Below are positions 9,485-19,261 of a stretch of 64,000 nucleotides of DNA, piece after piece; position 1 is the first letter of the stretch, and the number at the start of each line of letters is the position of its first letter. Under the pieces are notes generated by a model. It searched no databases. It was not told where the DNA came from and saw nothing but the letters and a program-made list of their open reading frames with translations. The stretch lies in the NCBI GenBank assembly GCA_017615435.1, contig JAGAAF010000051.1, positions 1 through 64,000 on the forward strand, written 5' to 3'. The translations under genes were made by a program, and so were the position numbers. This DNA is from Bacteroidales bacterium. Its GTDB lineage: Bacteria; Bacteroidota; Bacteroidia; Bacteroidales; UBA932.

Positions 9485-10339
9485 TTATCTGTGTCCGCCG
9501 CCGTGGTAACCACCACCGCCGCTGCTGTGCGACATACTGCTGTGCGAACTGCCGGAATGTCCGCCGCCCGAATAACCGCTGCTTCTGCTGCTGCTCACCG
9601 AGCGGGATGAAGAACTGCTTTCGTAGCGAGTAGATGAACTGCTCTTATAAGATGCAGACGAGTTCGAGCGCGTTGCAGTCGCGGAGCGATAATTGCCGGT
9701 TTCCGAATATCCTTCCCTGTTCACGGCCGTGCTCTTCGGACCGCCGCGGTGGACTTTGATGCGGTCGATGTCGCGCTGGGCCATAGATGAGGCAGTACGG
9801 TTCACGAGGCGGGTGCCATAGGCACTCTGGCGGGAGTAATGTCCGCTCGTGGCGGAGCCTTCCCTGCGGTAGCGCGTACCGGAATCGCGCCAGCCGTAGT
9901 AGCCCCCGTAATAGTGATGATACGGGTAGCCCCAGCCATAGTGATAAGGGTAACCGTAGTAATAGGGGTAGCCATACCATCCGTAGTCCCACCAGTAAGG
10001 GTCGTAACCCCAGTAGTAGGGCGAGCCCCAGTGAGAGTAGTATCCCCAATGCGAATAATAGTGCCAGCTGTACGGGCGCCAGTAGCCGTAAGGATAACCG
10101 TAGTACCAGTAAGGATCACGGTCATAGTCGGGAGTGACGGTCGTGTCCCGCTCGGGGATCTGCAAGGAGGCGAGATAGCGGAAATCGTCCTCGCTCAGCG
10201 GTTCGCGTACTTTGTTTGTCGGGTCAGGTTTGTAGTAGATTCCGTCTTGAAAGCGGTCGGAGTCGGCATATGAGCCCACAGTTCCGCACGAAACCGCGCA
10301 AAGCGCCAGAGTCGCAAAAAAGAGTAAAGTGCGTTTCAT
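9485..10339 (-). CDS. Tyr/Trp/Gly-rich low-complexity lipoprotein
   Basis: A 284-residue lipoprotein of unknown function. The signal peptide ends at a lipobox Cys (residue 19, CAVSCG). Residues about 75-150 are dominated by Tyr, Trp, Gly and Pro in short YGYPYHYG-like repeats. Residues about 150-230 are rich in Ser and Arg, and the tail is His/Gly/Ser-rich, ending in HGGGHR. Such composition suggests a surface-exposed disordered or adhesive segment; that is inference. The ATG is preceded by AGGAGG at good spacing, a strong Shine-Dalgarno sequence that most genes here lack. It is divergent from proS. Confidence 0.75.
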   Translation of the reverse strand: MKRTLLFFATLALCAVSCGTVGSYADSDRFQDGIYYKPDPTNKVREPLSEDDFRYLASLQIPERDTTVTPDYDRDPYWYYGYPYGYWRPYSWHYYSHWGYYSHWGSPYYWGYDPYWWDYGWYGYPYYYGYPYHYGWGYPYHHYYGGYYGWRDSGTRYRREGSATSGHYSRQSAYGTRLVNRTASSMAQRDIDRIKVHRGGPKSTAVNREGYSETGNYRSATATRSNSSASYKSSSSTRYESSSSSRSVSSSRSSGYSGGGHSGSSHSSMSHSSGGGGYHGGGHR

Positions 10340-10366
10340 TATGAACCTCCTACGATAAAATTTTAT

Positions 10367-10374
10367 TATCTTTG
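10367..10374 (+). promoter_or_regulatory. -7 promoter box of proS
   Basis: TATCTTTG, matching TAnnTTTG, 66 nt before the proS ATG. The leader contains a short GC-rich inverted repeat (CCCGCG/CGCGGG region near 10391-10406). No good TTTG -33 element is seen. Confidence 0.5.
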
Positions 10375-10440
10375 CCCCGCAAGTTTCGTACCCGCGCGGG
10401 AGCGGGACAGCAAATTTAGGAAAAATAATCTACAAATACG

Positions 10441-11919
10441 ATGGCAAAAGAAATCACACCGCGCAGCGAGAACTATTCCCAGTGGTATAGCGACCTCGTC
10501 GTGAAGGCGGATCTTGCCGAGCAGTCGGCAGTGAGGGGATGTATGGTAATCAAGCCTTATGGCTATGCAATCTGGGAGAAAATGCAGAGCGTGCTGGACG
10601 CCGCTTTCAAAAAGACCGGAGTGCAGAACGCGTACTTCCCTCTCTTCATCCCGAAGTCGTTCTTCAGCCGTGAGGCCGAGCACGTCGCGGGTTTTGCAAA
10701 AGAATGCGCTGTGGTCACACACCACCGTCTGATGAACGATCCGGACGGCAACGGAGTTATCGTGGACCCCGAGGCGAAGCTCGAGGAAGAGCTCATCGTC
10801 CGCCCCACCTCCGAGACCATCATCTGGAGCGTGTACAAGAACTGGATCAAGAGCTGGCGCGACCTCCCCATCCTGTGCAACCAGTGGTGCAACGTCGTAC
10901 GCTGGGAGATGCGCACGCGTCCCTTCCTCCGCACGGCCGAATTCCTCTGGCAGGAGGGTCACACCGCGCACGCGACCGCCGCTGAAGCGGAAGCGAAAGC
11001 TATGGAGATGGTCGGCGTCTATGCCAACTTCGCCCGTGAGACTATGGCCCTGCCGGTCATCGTCGGCCACAAGAGCCCCAACGAGCGCTTCGCCGGCGCT
11101 TTCGACACCCTCACCATCGAGGCTATGATGCAGGACGGAAAGGCCCTGCAGGCCGGCACCTCGCACTTCCTAGGCCAGAACTTCGCGAAGAGCTTCGACG
11201 TGCAGTTCGCGGACAAGGACGGTTCGCTGCAGTACGTCTGGGCTACCTCGTGGGGAGTCAGCACCCGTCTTATGGGCGCGCTCATTATGGCCCACGGCGA
11301 CGACAACGGCCTCGTCCTGCCCCCCGCCCTCGCCCCGATCCAGATCGTGATGGTGCCTATCTTCAAGACCGACGAAGAGCACGACGCAGTGATAGCCGAG
11401 TTCGAAAAGATCAAGAAGGGTCTCGAGGCTCTCGGACACAGCGTGAAGATCGACGACCGCGACACTCTCCGCCCCGGTTTCAAGTTCGCCGAGTGGGAAC
11501 TCAAGGGTGTGCCCGTACGCCTCGCGATGGGCGCGCGCGACCTCGCCGCAGGCACTGTGGAGGTCGCCCGCCGCGACACTCTCACCAAGGAAACTATGGC
11601 CCTCGAAGGTATCGAAAACCACATCCACGGCCTGCTGGACGACATCCAGGCAAATATCTACAAAAAGGCTCTGGACTGGCGCGATTCCAACATCCGCAAG
11701 TGCGATTCCTGGGAAGAGTTCAAGACCGAAATCCAGAAGGGCGGTTTCCTGCTCTGCCACTGGGACGGCACAGCCGAGACCGAGCAGAAGATAAAGGACG
11801 AAACCAAGGCCACCATACGCTGCATCCCCATCGACAGCTGCGTGTGCGAGGAAGAAGGAGTGGACATCTACTCCGGCAAACCTTCCAAGGGCCGCGTCGT
11901 ATTTGCAATAGCTTACTAA
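10441..11919 (+). CDS. proS: Prolyl-tRNA synthetase (eukaryote/archaeal type)
   Basis: Class II aminoacyl-tRNA synthetase charging tRNA-Pro. At 492 residues, without the bacterial editing insertion and with a C-terminal domain beyond the anticodon-binding region, it is the archaeal/eukaryotic-type ProRS usual in Bacteroidota. Visible features include the motif 2-like RPTSETIIW (about 121-129), the LGQNF active-site loop (about 244) and the C-terminal Cys-rich segment (about 420-492, with Cys residues in KCDSW, LLCHW, IRCIP and CVCEE). It is followed 12 bp later by the DUF3078 gene. Confidence 0.97.
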   Translation: MAKEITPRSENYSQWYSDLVVKADLAEQSAVRGCMVIKPYGYAIWEKMQSVLDAAFKKTGVQNAYFPLFIPKSFFSREAEHVAGFAKECAVVTHHRLMNDPDGNGVIVDPEAKLEEELIVRPTSETIIWSVYKNWIKSWRDLPILCNQWCNVVRWEMRTRPFLRTAEFLWQEGHTAHATAAEAEAKAMEMVGVYANFARETMALPVIVGHKSPNERFAGAFDTLTIEAMMQDGKALQAGTSHFLGQNFAKSFDVQFADKDGSLQYVWATSWGVSTRLMGALIMAHGDDNGLVLPPALAPIQIVMVPIFKTDEEHDAVIAEFEKIKKGLEALGHSVKIDDRDTLRPGFKFAEWELKGVPVRLAMGARDLAAGTVEVARRDTLTKETMALEGIENHIHGLLDDIQANIYKKALDWRDSNIRKCDSWEEFKTEIQKGGFLLCHWDGTAETEQKIKDETKATIRCIPIDSCVCEEEGVDIYSGKPSKGRVVFAIAY

Positions 11920-11931
11920 TACCCCAACGAT

Positions 11932-12954
11932 ATGAAAAAGACATTCGCAATCATCAGTGTATTTGCACTGGCAATAAGTTCGGCATTCGCTCAGGACGCA
12001 GTCCAGAAAGCTGCTGAAGATGCCGCTGCCGAAATTTCCGGCGCTCCCCTCGAGGAAGTCGCAGCTCCGAAGCCCAATTATTGGACCAACTCTCTGTCCG
12101 TCAGCCTCGGTGTGAACAACACCCAGCTCGTCAACTGGGCGGCCGGCGGTTACAACACCACCACCCTTGCTTCCGCACTTGATGCCAAAGCCGATTACAA
12201 GAAGGACCTTATGAGCTGGAACAACCGTCTCCAGCTGGACTATGGTTTCCTAAACTCTTCCGACAAGGAAGGCGTGTTCCAGAAGAACAACGACCGCATC
12301 TACCTGGAGAGCAAATGGGCCTATCAGACAGGTGCTGATTCAAAGTTGAGCTACACCGCTTCGTATGATTTCCGCAGCCAGTTCACTGACACTCCCGGCG
12401 GTTACACCCAGGATGCAACCACCCAGAAATGGACTGCCGATCCCGCGGTGTCCGGCTTCATCTCCCCTGCTTATACCAACCTCGCACTTGGTATCCAGTG
12501 GGTTCCGAACGCCTGGTTCAACATCAACGTAGCTCCTCTGACCGGTGGCTTCACCATCGTCACCAATGATCTTCTCCGTCCTTCTTACGGTATGAAGGTC
12601 GCGACCTACGCTGCCGACGGTGTGACCCCTGCCACTTACAAAGCCGCTCTGTTCCAGTTCGGTGCCCAGGTGAAGGCCAACCTCAAGTTCGTTATCAACG
12701 ATGTCTTCACCTTCGAGTCACAGGCCACCGTCTTCACCGACTACCTCAGCGAGCCTTACTTCCGTATCAACTGGGACAACGCCATCGACTGGCAGCTCTC
12801 CAAGCTCATCAAGCTTTCCGCCAAGACTTGGATGATCAACGATCCGAACGTCCTCATCATCGATGAGACCACCGGCGACAGCAGCCCCCGCGGCTGGCAG
12901 TTCAAGGAGTTCATCAGTTTCGCCCTCACCTACACCATCACGAACAAGAAATAA
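11932..12954 (+). CDS. DUF3078 outer-membrane barrel protein
   Basis: A 340-residue protein with a signal peptide (cleavage after SSAFAQ) and a Bacteroidota-specific DUF3078 pattern: the WTNSLSVSLGVNNTQLVNWAAGG segment near residue 50, then alternating hydrophobic strands ending in an aromatic-rich tail. Probably an outer-membrane beta-barrel; function unknown. It is 12 bp after proS and 2 bp before tilS and is likely co-transcribed with both. Confidence 0.8.
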   Translation: MKKTFAIISVFALAISSAFAQDAVQKAAEDAAAEISGAPLEEVAAPKPNYWTNSLSVSLGVNNTQLVNWAAGGYNTTTLASALDAKADYKKDLMSWNNRLQLDYGFLNSSDKEGVFQKNNDRIYLESKWAYQTGADSKLSYTASYDFRSQFTDTPGGYTQDATTQKWTADPAVSGFISPAYTNLALGIQWVPNAWFNINVAPLTGGFTIVTNDLLRPSYGMKVATYAADGVTPATYKAALFQFGAQVKANLKFVINDVFTFESQATVFTDYLSEPYFRINWDNAIDWQLSKLIKLSAKTWMINDPNVLIIDETTGDSSPRGWQFKEFISFALTYTITNKK

Positions 12955-12956
12955 TA

Positions 12957-13850
12957 ATGAAGATACTTCTCGCAGTCAGCGGAGGCATCGATTCGATGTA
13001 TATGGCAGAAAGGTCGCTTCGCGGCGACCTTTCTTCTTCTTTTGCTGACTGTGATTTCGCAGTGGCCCATTGCAATTTCGGGCTGCGCGGGGAGGAAAGC
13101 GACGGCGACGAGCAGTTCGTGCGCGACTGGTGCGCCGCGCACGAAGTCAGGCTCTTCGCCCGCCGCTTCGACACCCGCGCATACTCGGCCGAACACGGGA
13201 TCTCGATTGAAATGGCGGCAAGGGAACTGCGCTATCAGTGGTTCTCCGAACTTTGCTCTGAGGCCGGTTACGATGCGGTGGCAGTGGCCCATAACGCCGA
13301 CGACAACGCCGAGACTCTTCTGCTGAATATGCTCCGAGGCTGCGGCTCACGCGGGCTGCGGGGGATGTCGGCCGATTCCGGCGAGTTCCCCGCCAGGGTC
13401 ATCCGCCCGCTGCTGGGCGTGAGCCGCGCCGATATTCGCGCCTGGATGGAAGCAGAAGGGCTTTCCTGGCGCGAGGACAGCACCAACACCGACACTTATT
13501 TCAAGCGCAACAAACTCCGCAGCAGGGTAATGCCCGTCTTTGCCGAGATCAACCCGTCGTATCTGCGCACTCTCGCGGCCGATATGGAGCGTTTCGCGCA
13601 GGTGGACGACATCGCGGAGGATTACTACCGGCAGGCTTTTGATGTGTGCGTGCTGCCCGACGGTGCCATAGATTTAAAGAAGATACTGACCTTCAAGCAT
13701 TGGGAGTATCTCCTGTTCCGCTTCACGGAAGGGAGGTTAAATGCAGACGGACTTCTCCGTCTGAAGAAGTCCGTCGAAAGCGGCCGCCCTCTCGGGGGCA
13801 AGATATTCGGACCGTACAAAGTCCGTAAAGGAAAACTTCGTCTTATTTGA
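12957..13850 (+). CDS. tilS: tRNA(Ile)-lysidine synthase TilS, short form
   Basis: Converts the wobble C of tRNA-Ile(CAU) to lysidine, allowing AUA decoding. The ATP PP-loop SGGIDS is at residues 8-13, and conserved blocks follow (HCNFGLRGEESDGDE, AHNADDNAETLLLNMLRGCG, REDSTN). The protein has 297 residues, compared with about 430 in E. coli and other Bacteroidota, so only the catalytic domain and a short tail are present. It overlaps the 3' end of the convergent sppA by 8 bp. Confidence 0.93.
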   Translation: MKILLAVSGGIDSMYMAERSLRGDLSSSFADCDFAVAHCNFGLRGEESDGDEQFVRDWCAAHEVRLFARRFDTRAYSAEHGISIEMAARELRYQWFSELCSEAGYDAVAVAHNADDNAETLLLNMLRGCGSRGLRGMSADSGEFPARVIRPLLGVSRADIRAWMEAEGLSWREDSTNTDTYFKRNKLRSRVMPVFAEINPSYLRTLAADMERFAQVDDIAEDYYRQAFDVCVLPDGAIDLKKILTFKHWEYLLFRFTEGRLNADGLLRLKKSVESGRPLGGKIFGPYKVRKGKLRLI

Positions 13851-15573
13851 CAGTCACCCTGTAGGGCATAGTGGCGAACGCATATTCGATCTTGCCCTTC
13901 TTCCAGTTCTCGTACCACGACATATAGATGCTGTAGTCTTCGTCCTGCTGGTTCATCATACTCGAGAAGAGGTCGGCAATTGCCATTACCTTCGGGTATT
14001 CCACCACGTTCCAGGCCTTGAGATCTCCGTCGCCGGCGCTGATGGCAGCGAAGGCGAGGGCATCTTCGAGGGTTCCGATCTCGTCCACGAGTCCAATCTC
14101 GAGAGCGTCCGAACCGGCCCACACACGGCCCTGGGCGATGTCGTCCACCTGCTTCGGAGTCATATCGCGGGCTTCGGCGACGATGTTGACGAAACGCTCG
14201 TAAATCGCCTCGATTCCGCGCTGGATGTAAGCGTATTCTTCCTTGGTGAAAGGCCTTGTCATAGACATCATATCGCCGTGCTTGTTGGAAGAGACGGCGT
14301 CGATGCCTATATGCGCAGTCTCCGTGATGAGCTTGCTCAGGTCGGGGATCATACCGAACACGCCGATGCTGCCGGTGATGGTGGTGGCGTCAGAGTAGAT
14401 CTTATCCGCGTTGTTGGAAATCCAATATCCGCCGGAAGCGGCATAGTTGCCGTAGGATGCTATGAGAGGCTTCACGCCTGCAAGGCGGTCGAGTTCGTTT
14501 TTGATCTTCTCGGATGCAGTCACGCTGCCGCCGGGAGAGTTCACTCGGAGGACCACCGCCTTGATGGTGCTGTCTTTCCTGATATCCTCGATCATAGAGG
14601 CGAAGCGGTCGCCGTCCACATTCTGCTTGTCCAGGCCCTCTACGATATTGCCGTTGGCATAGAGGATGGCTATCTTCTTGTGTGAGCGGAAGTTGTTTTT
14701 AACCTTCTTCTCCTCATATGCTGCGAAGGGAATCATCTTCACGTCCTTGAATGACTCCACCTGCGCGACCACGGCGAGTTTCTCTTCCAGTCCCTGTCTG
14801 TCAAGCGCTTCGTCCGCCAGGCCGAACTTCACAAAATCTTCGGGCAGGCAGAGGACGAGGTCGTCGATAGCCTTGTTCAGAGCCTCGAAGGTGAGTCCGC
14901 GGCTGGCCGCCATCTCGCTGCCGAACGACTTCCAAAGGGAGTTCACGAACACCTGGGTCTGATGCAGGTTCTCAGGGCTGGCGCTTGAGCGGATGTACAT
15001 CTCCCCCGCCGATTTATACTTTCCGTGGCGGATAAGCTGCACATTCACTCCGAGTCTGCTGAGAAGGTCGCCTAGGAAATACATCTGCGAACTCAGACCG
15101 TTGAAAGTCGGAGTGCCGCCGAGCGACGAAGTGGTGTACACTTTATCGGCGACTGATGCGAGGTAATATGATCCGGTTGAGAGATCCTCCACATATGCCA
15201 CGACAGGCTTCCCGCTCTGGCGGAATTTCTCGAGAGCGATACGAAATTCCTGCATCTGGGCTATTCCCATAGATGTTCCTTCCGGCTTGAGATAGATTGC
15301 CTTCACGCCCGGATCCTCAGCTGCGGCCTCAAGAGCACGGACAGCCTGATACAGTCCCATAGGGGTGGACTGTGTGCCGCCGAAAGTGAAAGTTTCATTG
15401 GCCTGTTCATCAATCGCGACCTTCGAAAGGTCGATCTTCAGGATGCCTTCCGCAGGGACAACCTGAGTCTTGCTGCCGGCCGCGGCAATCATACTGAACA
15501 CCATAATGGCGATAATCCAGAGAACGAGGATGCCGCAGATAACCGCGAGCATCATTTTCAGAAATTTTTTCAT
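13843..15573 (-). CDS. sppA: Signal peptide peptidase SppA (67K type)
   Basis: Membrane-bound serine/lysine protease that degrades cleaved signal peptides. The 576 residues contain an N-terminal transmembrane helix (about 5-32), an N-terminal S49 domain with the general-base Lys in RHGKYKSAGEMY (near residue 191), and a C-terminal S49 domain with the nucleophile Ser in AASGGYW (near residue 388). The two-domain architecture matches E. coli SppA rather than the short form. It is divergent from hisS with overlapping promoter regions and convergent with tilS. Confidence 0.94.
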   Translation of the reverse strand: MKKFLKMMLAVICGILVLWIIAIMVFSMIAAAGSKTQVVPAEGILKIDLSKVAIDEQANETFTFGGTQSTPMGLYQAVRALEAAAEDPGVKAIYLKPEGTSMGIAQMQEFRIALEKFRQSGKPVVAYVEDLSTGSYYLASVADKVYTTSSLGGTPTFNGLSSQMYFLGDLLSRLGVNVQLIRHGKYKSAGEMYIRSSASPENLHQTQVFVNSLWKSFGSEMAASRGLTFEALNKAIDDLVLCLPEDFVKFGLADEALDRQGLEEKLAVVAQVESFKDVKMIPFAAYEEKKVKNNFRSHKKIAILYANGNIVEGLDKQNVDGDRFASMIEDIRKDSTIKAVVLRVNSPGGSVTASEKIKNELDRLAGVKPLIASYGNYAASGGYWISNNADKIYSDATTITGSIGVFGMIPDLSKLITETAHIGIDAVSSNKHGDMMSMTRPFTKEEYAYIQRGIEAIYERFVNIVAEARDMTPKQVDDIAQGRVWAGSDALEIGLVDEIGTLEDALAFAAISAGDGDLKAWNVVEYPKVMAIADLFSSMMNQQDEDYSIYMSWYENWKKGKIEYAFATMPYRVTVK

Positions 15574-15595
15574 CTTGTCGTTTTTGATTAGTACA

Positions 15596-15603
15596 CAAAT
15601 GTA
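15596..15603 (-). promoter_or_regulatory. -7 promoter box of sppA
   Basis: Minus-strand TACATTTG, matching TAnnTTTG, 22 nt before the sppA ATG. One base separates it from the plus-strand hisS box, forming a mirror-image pair. Confidence 0.6.
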
Positions 15604-15604
15604 G

Positions 15605-15612
15605 TAAATTTG
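15605..15612 (+). promoter_or_regulatory. -7 promoter box of hisS
   Basis: TAAATTTG, matching TAnnTTTG, 19 nt before the hisS ATG and one base from the opposite-strand sppA box. Confidence 0.6.
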
Positions 15613-15631
15613 TCAGACTTACTCCTTTTGT

Positions 15632-16975
15632 ATGGCACAAAAACCTTCAATACCCAAGGGTACCCGCGATTTCGGACGTCTGGAGATGGCCGAGCGCAAT
15701 TATATCTTCGATACCATCCGCAGCGTGTTCCGCTCGTTCGGTTACTCCCAGATCGAGACTCCCGCAATGGAGAATCTCAGCACTCTTCTGGGCAAGTACG
15801 GCGAAGAGGGGGACAAACTGCTTTTCAGAATACTGAATTCCGGAGACGCATTCGCCGGAGTGGACCAGTCCAAGCCTTTGATCGGCCAGGTCTGCGAGAA
15901 AGGCCTCCGTTATGATCTCACCGTGCCTTTTGCACGTTACGTCGTGCAGCACAGAGACGAAATCTCCTTCCCCTTCAAGAGGTTCCAGATGCAGCCCGTC
16001 TGGAGGGCCGACCGTCCCCAGAAAGGCCGCTACCGCGAGTTCTACCAGTGCGATGTGGACGTTATCGGCAGCACCAGCCAGCTCTGTGAACTGGAACTCG
16101 TGCAGATAGTGGACGAAGTGTACCGCAGGTTGGGAATCCGTGTGCTGGTGAAGATCAATAACCGCAAGGTCCTGAGCGGTCTCGCGGAGATCTGCGGCGC
16201 ACCGGACAAGGTGGTGGACATCACCGTAGCCATAGACAAACTGGACAAGATAGGCCTCGATGCCGTGAAGGAGGAGCTTTTATTAAAGGGTTTGACGGCG
16301 GAGGCGGTTGCGCTTCTGGAGCCGGTTCTGACTCTGAGCGGCACTAATGCAGAGAAGATTGCCGTTATGCGGAAGCTGATGGCTTCGTCCGAAGTCGGCC
16401 TCAAGGGCCTGGACGAACTCGAAGAGCTGTTCGGTTTCATCGCGGACGCCGGCATCGAGACTCCCTGCGAGATCGACCTTTCCCTCGCGCGCGGTCTTAA
16501 TTACTACACTGGCGCCATCTTCGAGGTGAAAGCTCTCGACTGGGAGATAGGTTCGATCAGCGGCGGCGGCAGGTACGATAACCTCACCGGCATCTTCGGC
16601 CTCGCCGATATGTCCGGTGTGGGTATCAGTTTCGGAGCCGACCGCATCTACGACGTGCTTAAGGGACTGGGCAAATTCCCCGCCGGCCTCGGCGAGGGCT
16701 CCCGCCTGCTGTTCGCGAATATGGGCGAGACCGCGTACGTCCTTCCGGTCGCGGCAGCCCTCCGCGCCGCCGGCGTTTCGGTGGAAGTCTACCCTGAAGA
16801 GTCCAAGCTCAAGAAGCAGTTCGACTACGCGGACCGCAAAGGTATCCCCTTCATTTCCATCTGCGGCTCGTCCGAAGCAGCCGAGGGCCTGATTCAGATC
16901 AAGAATCTTGCAACCGGCGAACAGGTATCATTTTCTAAAGAAGATATCGCGGGTATCCTCGCATTTCTCGCATAA
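15632..16975 (+). CDS. hisS: Histidyl-tRNA synthetase
   Basis: Class II synthetase charging tRNA-His. The 447 residues begin with PKGTRDF, the family signature. Motif 2 ([27 protein letters not shown]) is near residue 112-138, the HisRS-specific [10 protein letters not shown] lies near 288-297, and motif 3 [11 protein letters not shown] near 311-321. A C-terminal anticodon-binding domain follows. The stop overlaps the next start (TAATG), coupling it to the S41-like lipoprotein. Confidence 0.97.
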   Translation: MAQKPSIPKGTRDFGRLEMAERNYIFDTIRSVFRSFGYSQIETPAMENLSTLLGKYGEEGDKLLFRILNSGDAFAGVDQSKPLIGQVCEKGLRYDLTVPFARYVVQHRDEISFPFKRFQMQPVWRADRPQKGRYREFYQCDVDVIGSTSQLCELELVQIVDEVYRRLGIRVLVKINNRKVLSGLAEICGAPDKVVDITVAIDKLDKIGLDAVKEELLLKGLTAEAVALLEPVLTLSGTNAEKIAVMRKLMASSEVGLKGLDELEELFGFIADAGIETPCEIDLSLARGLNYYTGAIFEVKALDWEIGSISGGGRYDNLTGIFGLADMSGVGISFGADRIYDVLKGLGKFPAGLGEGSRLLFANMGETAYVLPVAAALRAAGVSVEVYPEESKLKKQFDYADRKGIPFISICGSSEAAEGLIQIKNLATGEQVSFSKEDIAGILAFLA

Positions 16976-17877
16976 TGAAAAGTAGTTATCTGGCTGCCGT
17001 ACTGGGTTTGGTTCTGGTGGCTTCGTGTGGCTTATTCGATAACCAGAGCACGCCTCAAGGCTATGTCAAGCACTGTGTCCGGTTACTCGACAAGCAGGCT
17101 TTGTACTCCGACACTCCGGAATGGAAAGAGGTAAAGGCACAAGTGCTGTCGGAGGCCGCCGGACTCACTTCAATCGATGAAGCCCACGAACTTGTGTCAA
17201 AGGCCGCGATAGCAGCTGGCGGGAAGCATTCGCAGTTGGTTAAACCGGTGAAAGACACCGCTTCGTATCCCGAGATTGCTCCCGAAGTAAAACTCTTGGA
17301 AGACGGAATCCTGTATGTGTTACTGCCTGCCCATTCAGGGGTCAAGGTGAAGGATTCGCTTTATATCTGGACAGTCTTGAACTTCTTGCAGGAGCACACT
17401 GACGCACCGGGAGTAGTCATTGACTTGCGCGACAACCACGGCGGGAATATGTATCCAATGATTACCGCCGTCTCTCCCCTTCTTCCAAACGATAATGTCA
17501 TCGCTTTCAAGAGCCTCAAGCGCACTTCGCCCCTGCCTTTGGACTATATTATGAGGGTTTCGCGAGTCTCGCACGACCAGATACAGAAGTTCCCCGCTTC
17601 GACTCCCGTCGCAATCCTGACCAACGACTGGACCGCAAGTTCCGGAGAAGCCACACTGATATGTTTCCGCGGGCTCCCCAATGTCCGCACTTTCGGTGTC
17701 GGCACAGCCGGCTACGCCAGTGCGAACATCGTCTGCCCGCTCTCCGACGGCTACACTCTACTGGTCACTACCTCCTGCGACAAAGCCCGCACCGGAGAAA
17801 TCTTCTGCGACGACCCCATCCTCCCCGACTTGGAGACCGACACCCCCCTCGAGCACGCCCTCTCCTGGATCCGTTAG
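16975..17877 (+). CDS. S41 family peptidase-like lipoprotein
   Basis: A 300-residue lipoprotein (lipobox Cys at residue 18, VASCG) with an S41 (C-terminal processing peptidase/TSP) catalytic fold. The conserved VIDLRDNHGGN (about 145-155) and TASSGEA (about 221-227) segments carry the typical oxyanion loop and the nucleophile Ser. No PDZ domain is visible, so it resembles the small S41 hydrolases of Bacteroidota, probably acting on peptides in the periplasm. Its start overlaps the hisS stop. Substrate unknown. Confidence 0.8.
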   Translation: MKSSYLAAVLGLVLVASCGLFDNQSTPQGYVKHCVRLLDKQALYSDTPEWKEVKAQVLSEAAGLTSIDEAHELVSKAAIAAGGKHSQLVKPVKDTASYPEIAPEVKLLEDGILYVLLPAHSGVKVKDSLYIWTVLNFLQEHTDAPGVVIDLRDNHGGNMYPMITAVSPLLPNDNVIAFKSLKRTSPLPLDYIMRVSRVSHDQIQKFPASTPVAILTNDWTASSGEATLICFRGLPNVRTFGVGTAGYASANIVCPLSDGYTLLVTTSCDKARTGEIFCDDPILPDLETDTPLEHALSWIR

Positions 17878-17975
17878 CCCCCGAGGCTATCCCCCCTCGC
17901 CGCGCCTCTGTTTTCATCCGCCGTATAACGGTTCCCCCGCAGGCCGTGCGCAGGACGTGAGGAGGCAGTGAGCAG

Positions 17976-18047
17976 GGCGTGAAATGCAACTATTTGACAC
18001 GCAAGTGTTTACTTCCAATGCTACCACTCAGGACAAGGGGTAGCATT
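17976..18047 (+). repeat. RAYT-associated repeat unit, copy 1 (72 bp)
   Basis: Starts with GGCGTGAAATGCA and ends with a hairpin AATGCTACC / GGTAGCATT (18017-18025 and 18039-18047). It has the same layout as the units at 19120-19192 (inverted) and 21600-21673 (direct). Confidence 0.7.
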
Positions 18048-18157
18048 ATTATTAACTTTCTAATACTAAGCACATTACATTTCTCGATTTATTGAATTAT
18101 TCCTTGTATTTTTCAAAGGAAAGCCATATCATTGTGGCGGTAATTAGCAAAATGATT

Positions 18158-19147
18158 ATGAAAAGCTTCAAAAGAAAATTCAAGGCCAATGCCTTGAACC
18201 ATTGTTATCAAAACACCGTCGGCGGATACCTGTTGTTCTACTCCGTCAGCGATTATCTGGTATATTTCACCATATTCTGCACCTGCGCAGTCCGTTATGG
18301 CGTGACGGTTCTGGAGTTATGCCAAATGCCTGACCATATTCATTCAGGAGTAATAGCCTCGACTTTAGAACAACTGAGACGTTTCATTCAAGAAGTAACC
18401 AGTTTTTATGCCAGAGAAGATTCAATTACCTGCCAAAGAAAAGGTCCGCTGTTTAATGCCCCTTTTGGGAGTGCGCCCAAAACAGATCTAAAAAGAATAA
18501 GAACTTTTCTGATCTACATTGGCAACAACCCTGTAGAACGGGACTTGTGCAAAACCGCCATACAATATAGGTGGAACTATCTCGCATATGGTAAAAGTAC
18601 TAATCCTTTTTCTGAAAAGCTGGTCATACGCAGGGCGTCATGGGCTATGAAAAAGGCCGTCAGAGAAATTAAATTCTGGCATAAACGCAACCAGCATCTA
18701 ACATATGCCGTGCTTCAACGACTGTTCGGGGCGCTTAGTCATAGAGAAGTACTTCAATTGATTGATTTCATTATTACTACCTATTCAGTAATTGATTATA
18801 ACTACAGTTCACGTTTTTTCGACGGATTCGACAATATGGTGGAGGCAATGAAATACAATACCGGCAGCGAATATGAGATCAAAGAACAATTCATCGAGAA
18901 ATCCGACAAATGCTACAATAAAATCACTTCGTGGCTACTAAAAAAACTGAATCTTAAAGACATTCACGACATCTTTTCCAAGGATAACGGAGCAAGAACT
19001 GACTTAATGTTCGAATTATATTCAGAACTCGGAATTCCTCTTACACAATTGGCAAAATACTTCCGCATTCCTCTTCTCGTGCGTAAAACGAAAAACACTG
19101 ATAATCAATATAATAATAACATCGCTACCCCTTGGATAAAAGGGTAG
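18158..19147 (+). CDS. REP-associated tyrosine transposase (Y1/HUH, IS200-like)
   Basis: About 329 residues from ATG 18158 (ATG 18152 is an alternative; the TTG further upstream is unlikely). The segment MPDHIHSGV carries the HIH (HUH) metal-binding pair, and a Tyr in the following helix (EVTSFYARED) is a candidate nucleophile. The C-terminal half is an alpha-helical extension. The region is visibly more AT-rich than its neighbours, consistent with transfer. Inverted copies of a 72-74 bp hairpin repeat flank the gene, and the stop codon lies inside the downstream hairpin, the arrangement expected for a RAYT with its REP elements. Whether it is active is not visible. Confidence 0.75.
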   Translation: MKSFKRKFKANALNHCYQNTVGGYLLFYSVSDYLVYFTIFCTCAVRYGVTVLELCQMPDHIHSGVIASTLEQLRRFIQEVTSFYAREDSITCQRKGPLFNAPFGSAPKTDLKRIRTFLIYIGNNPVERDLCKTAIQYRWNYLAYGKSTNPFSEKLVIRRASWAMKKAVREIKFWHKRNQHLTYAVLQRLFGALSHREVLQLIDFIITTYSVIDYNYSSRFFDGFDNMVEAMKYNTGSEYEIKEQFIEKSDKCYNKITSWLLKKLNLKDIHDIFSKDNGARTDLMFELYSELGIPLTQLAKYFRIPLLVRKTKNTDNQYNNNIATPWIKG

Positions 19148-19192
19148 CGATGCAAGTAATGCATTGAATCGCAGTTAGTTATATTTCACGGC
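19120..19192 (-). repeat. RAYT-associated repeat unit, copy 2 (73 bp, inverted)
   Basis: On the minus strand it begins GCCGTGAAAT and ends with a perfect 11-bp hairpin CATCGCTACCC / GGGTAGCGATG (19120-19130 and 19142-19152). The transposase stop TAG (19145-19147) lies inside the hairpin. The hairpin may also act as a transcription terminator. Confidence 0.7.
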
Positions 19193-19261
19193 TCACTTTC
19201 AAATGCGTGGGGAGGAGGAAGGCCACCTCGCTTCGAATTCAGACGAGAGTGAAAAAGGATG

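Noticed and set aside
13843..13850. Frameshift truncating TilS
   Set aside because: The short TilS runs cleanly into the convergent sppA gene; no continuing C-terminal domain is seen in another frame.
17878..18091. tRNA or small RNA gene before the transposase
   Set aside because: No cloverleaf or T-loop signature; the region contains the S41 gene end and the repeat unit.
18600..18660. CRISPR array or phage genes near the transposase
   Set aside because: No regularly spaced repeats and no phage-like gene; only the transposase and its flanking units.
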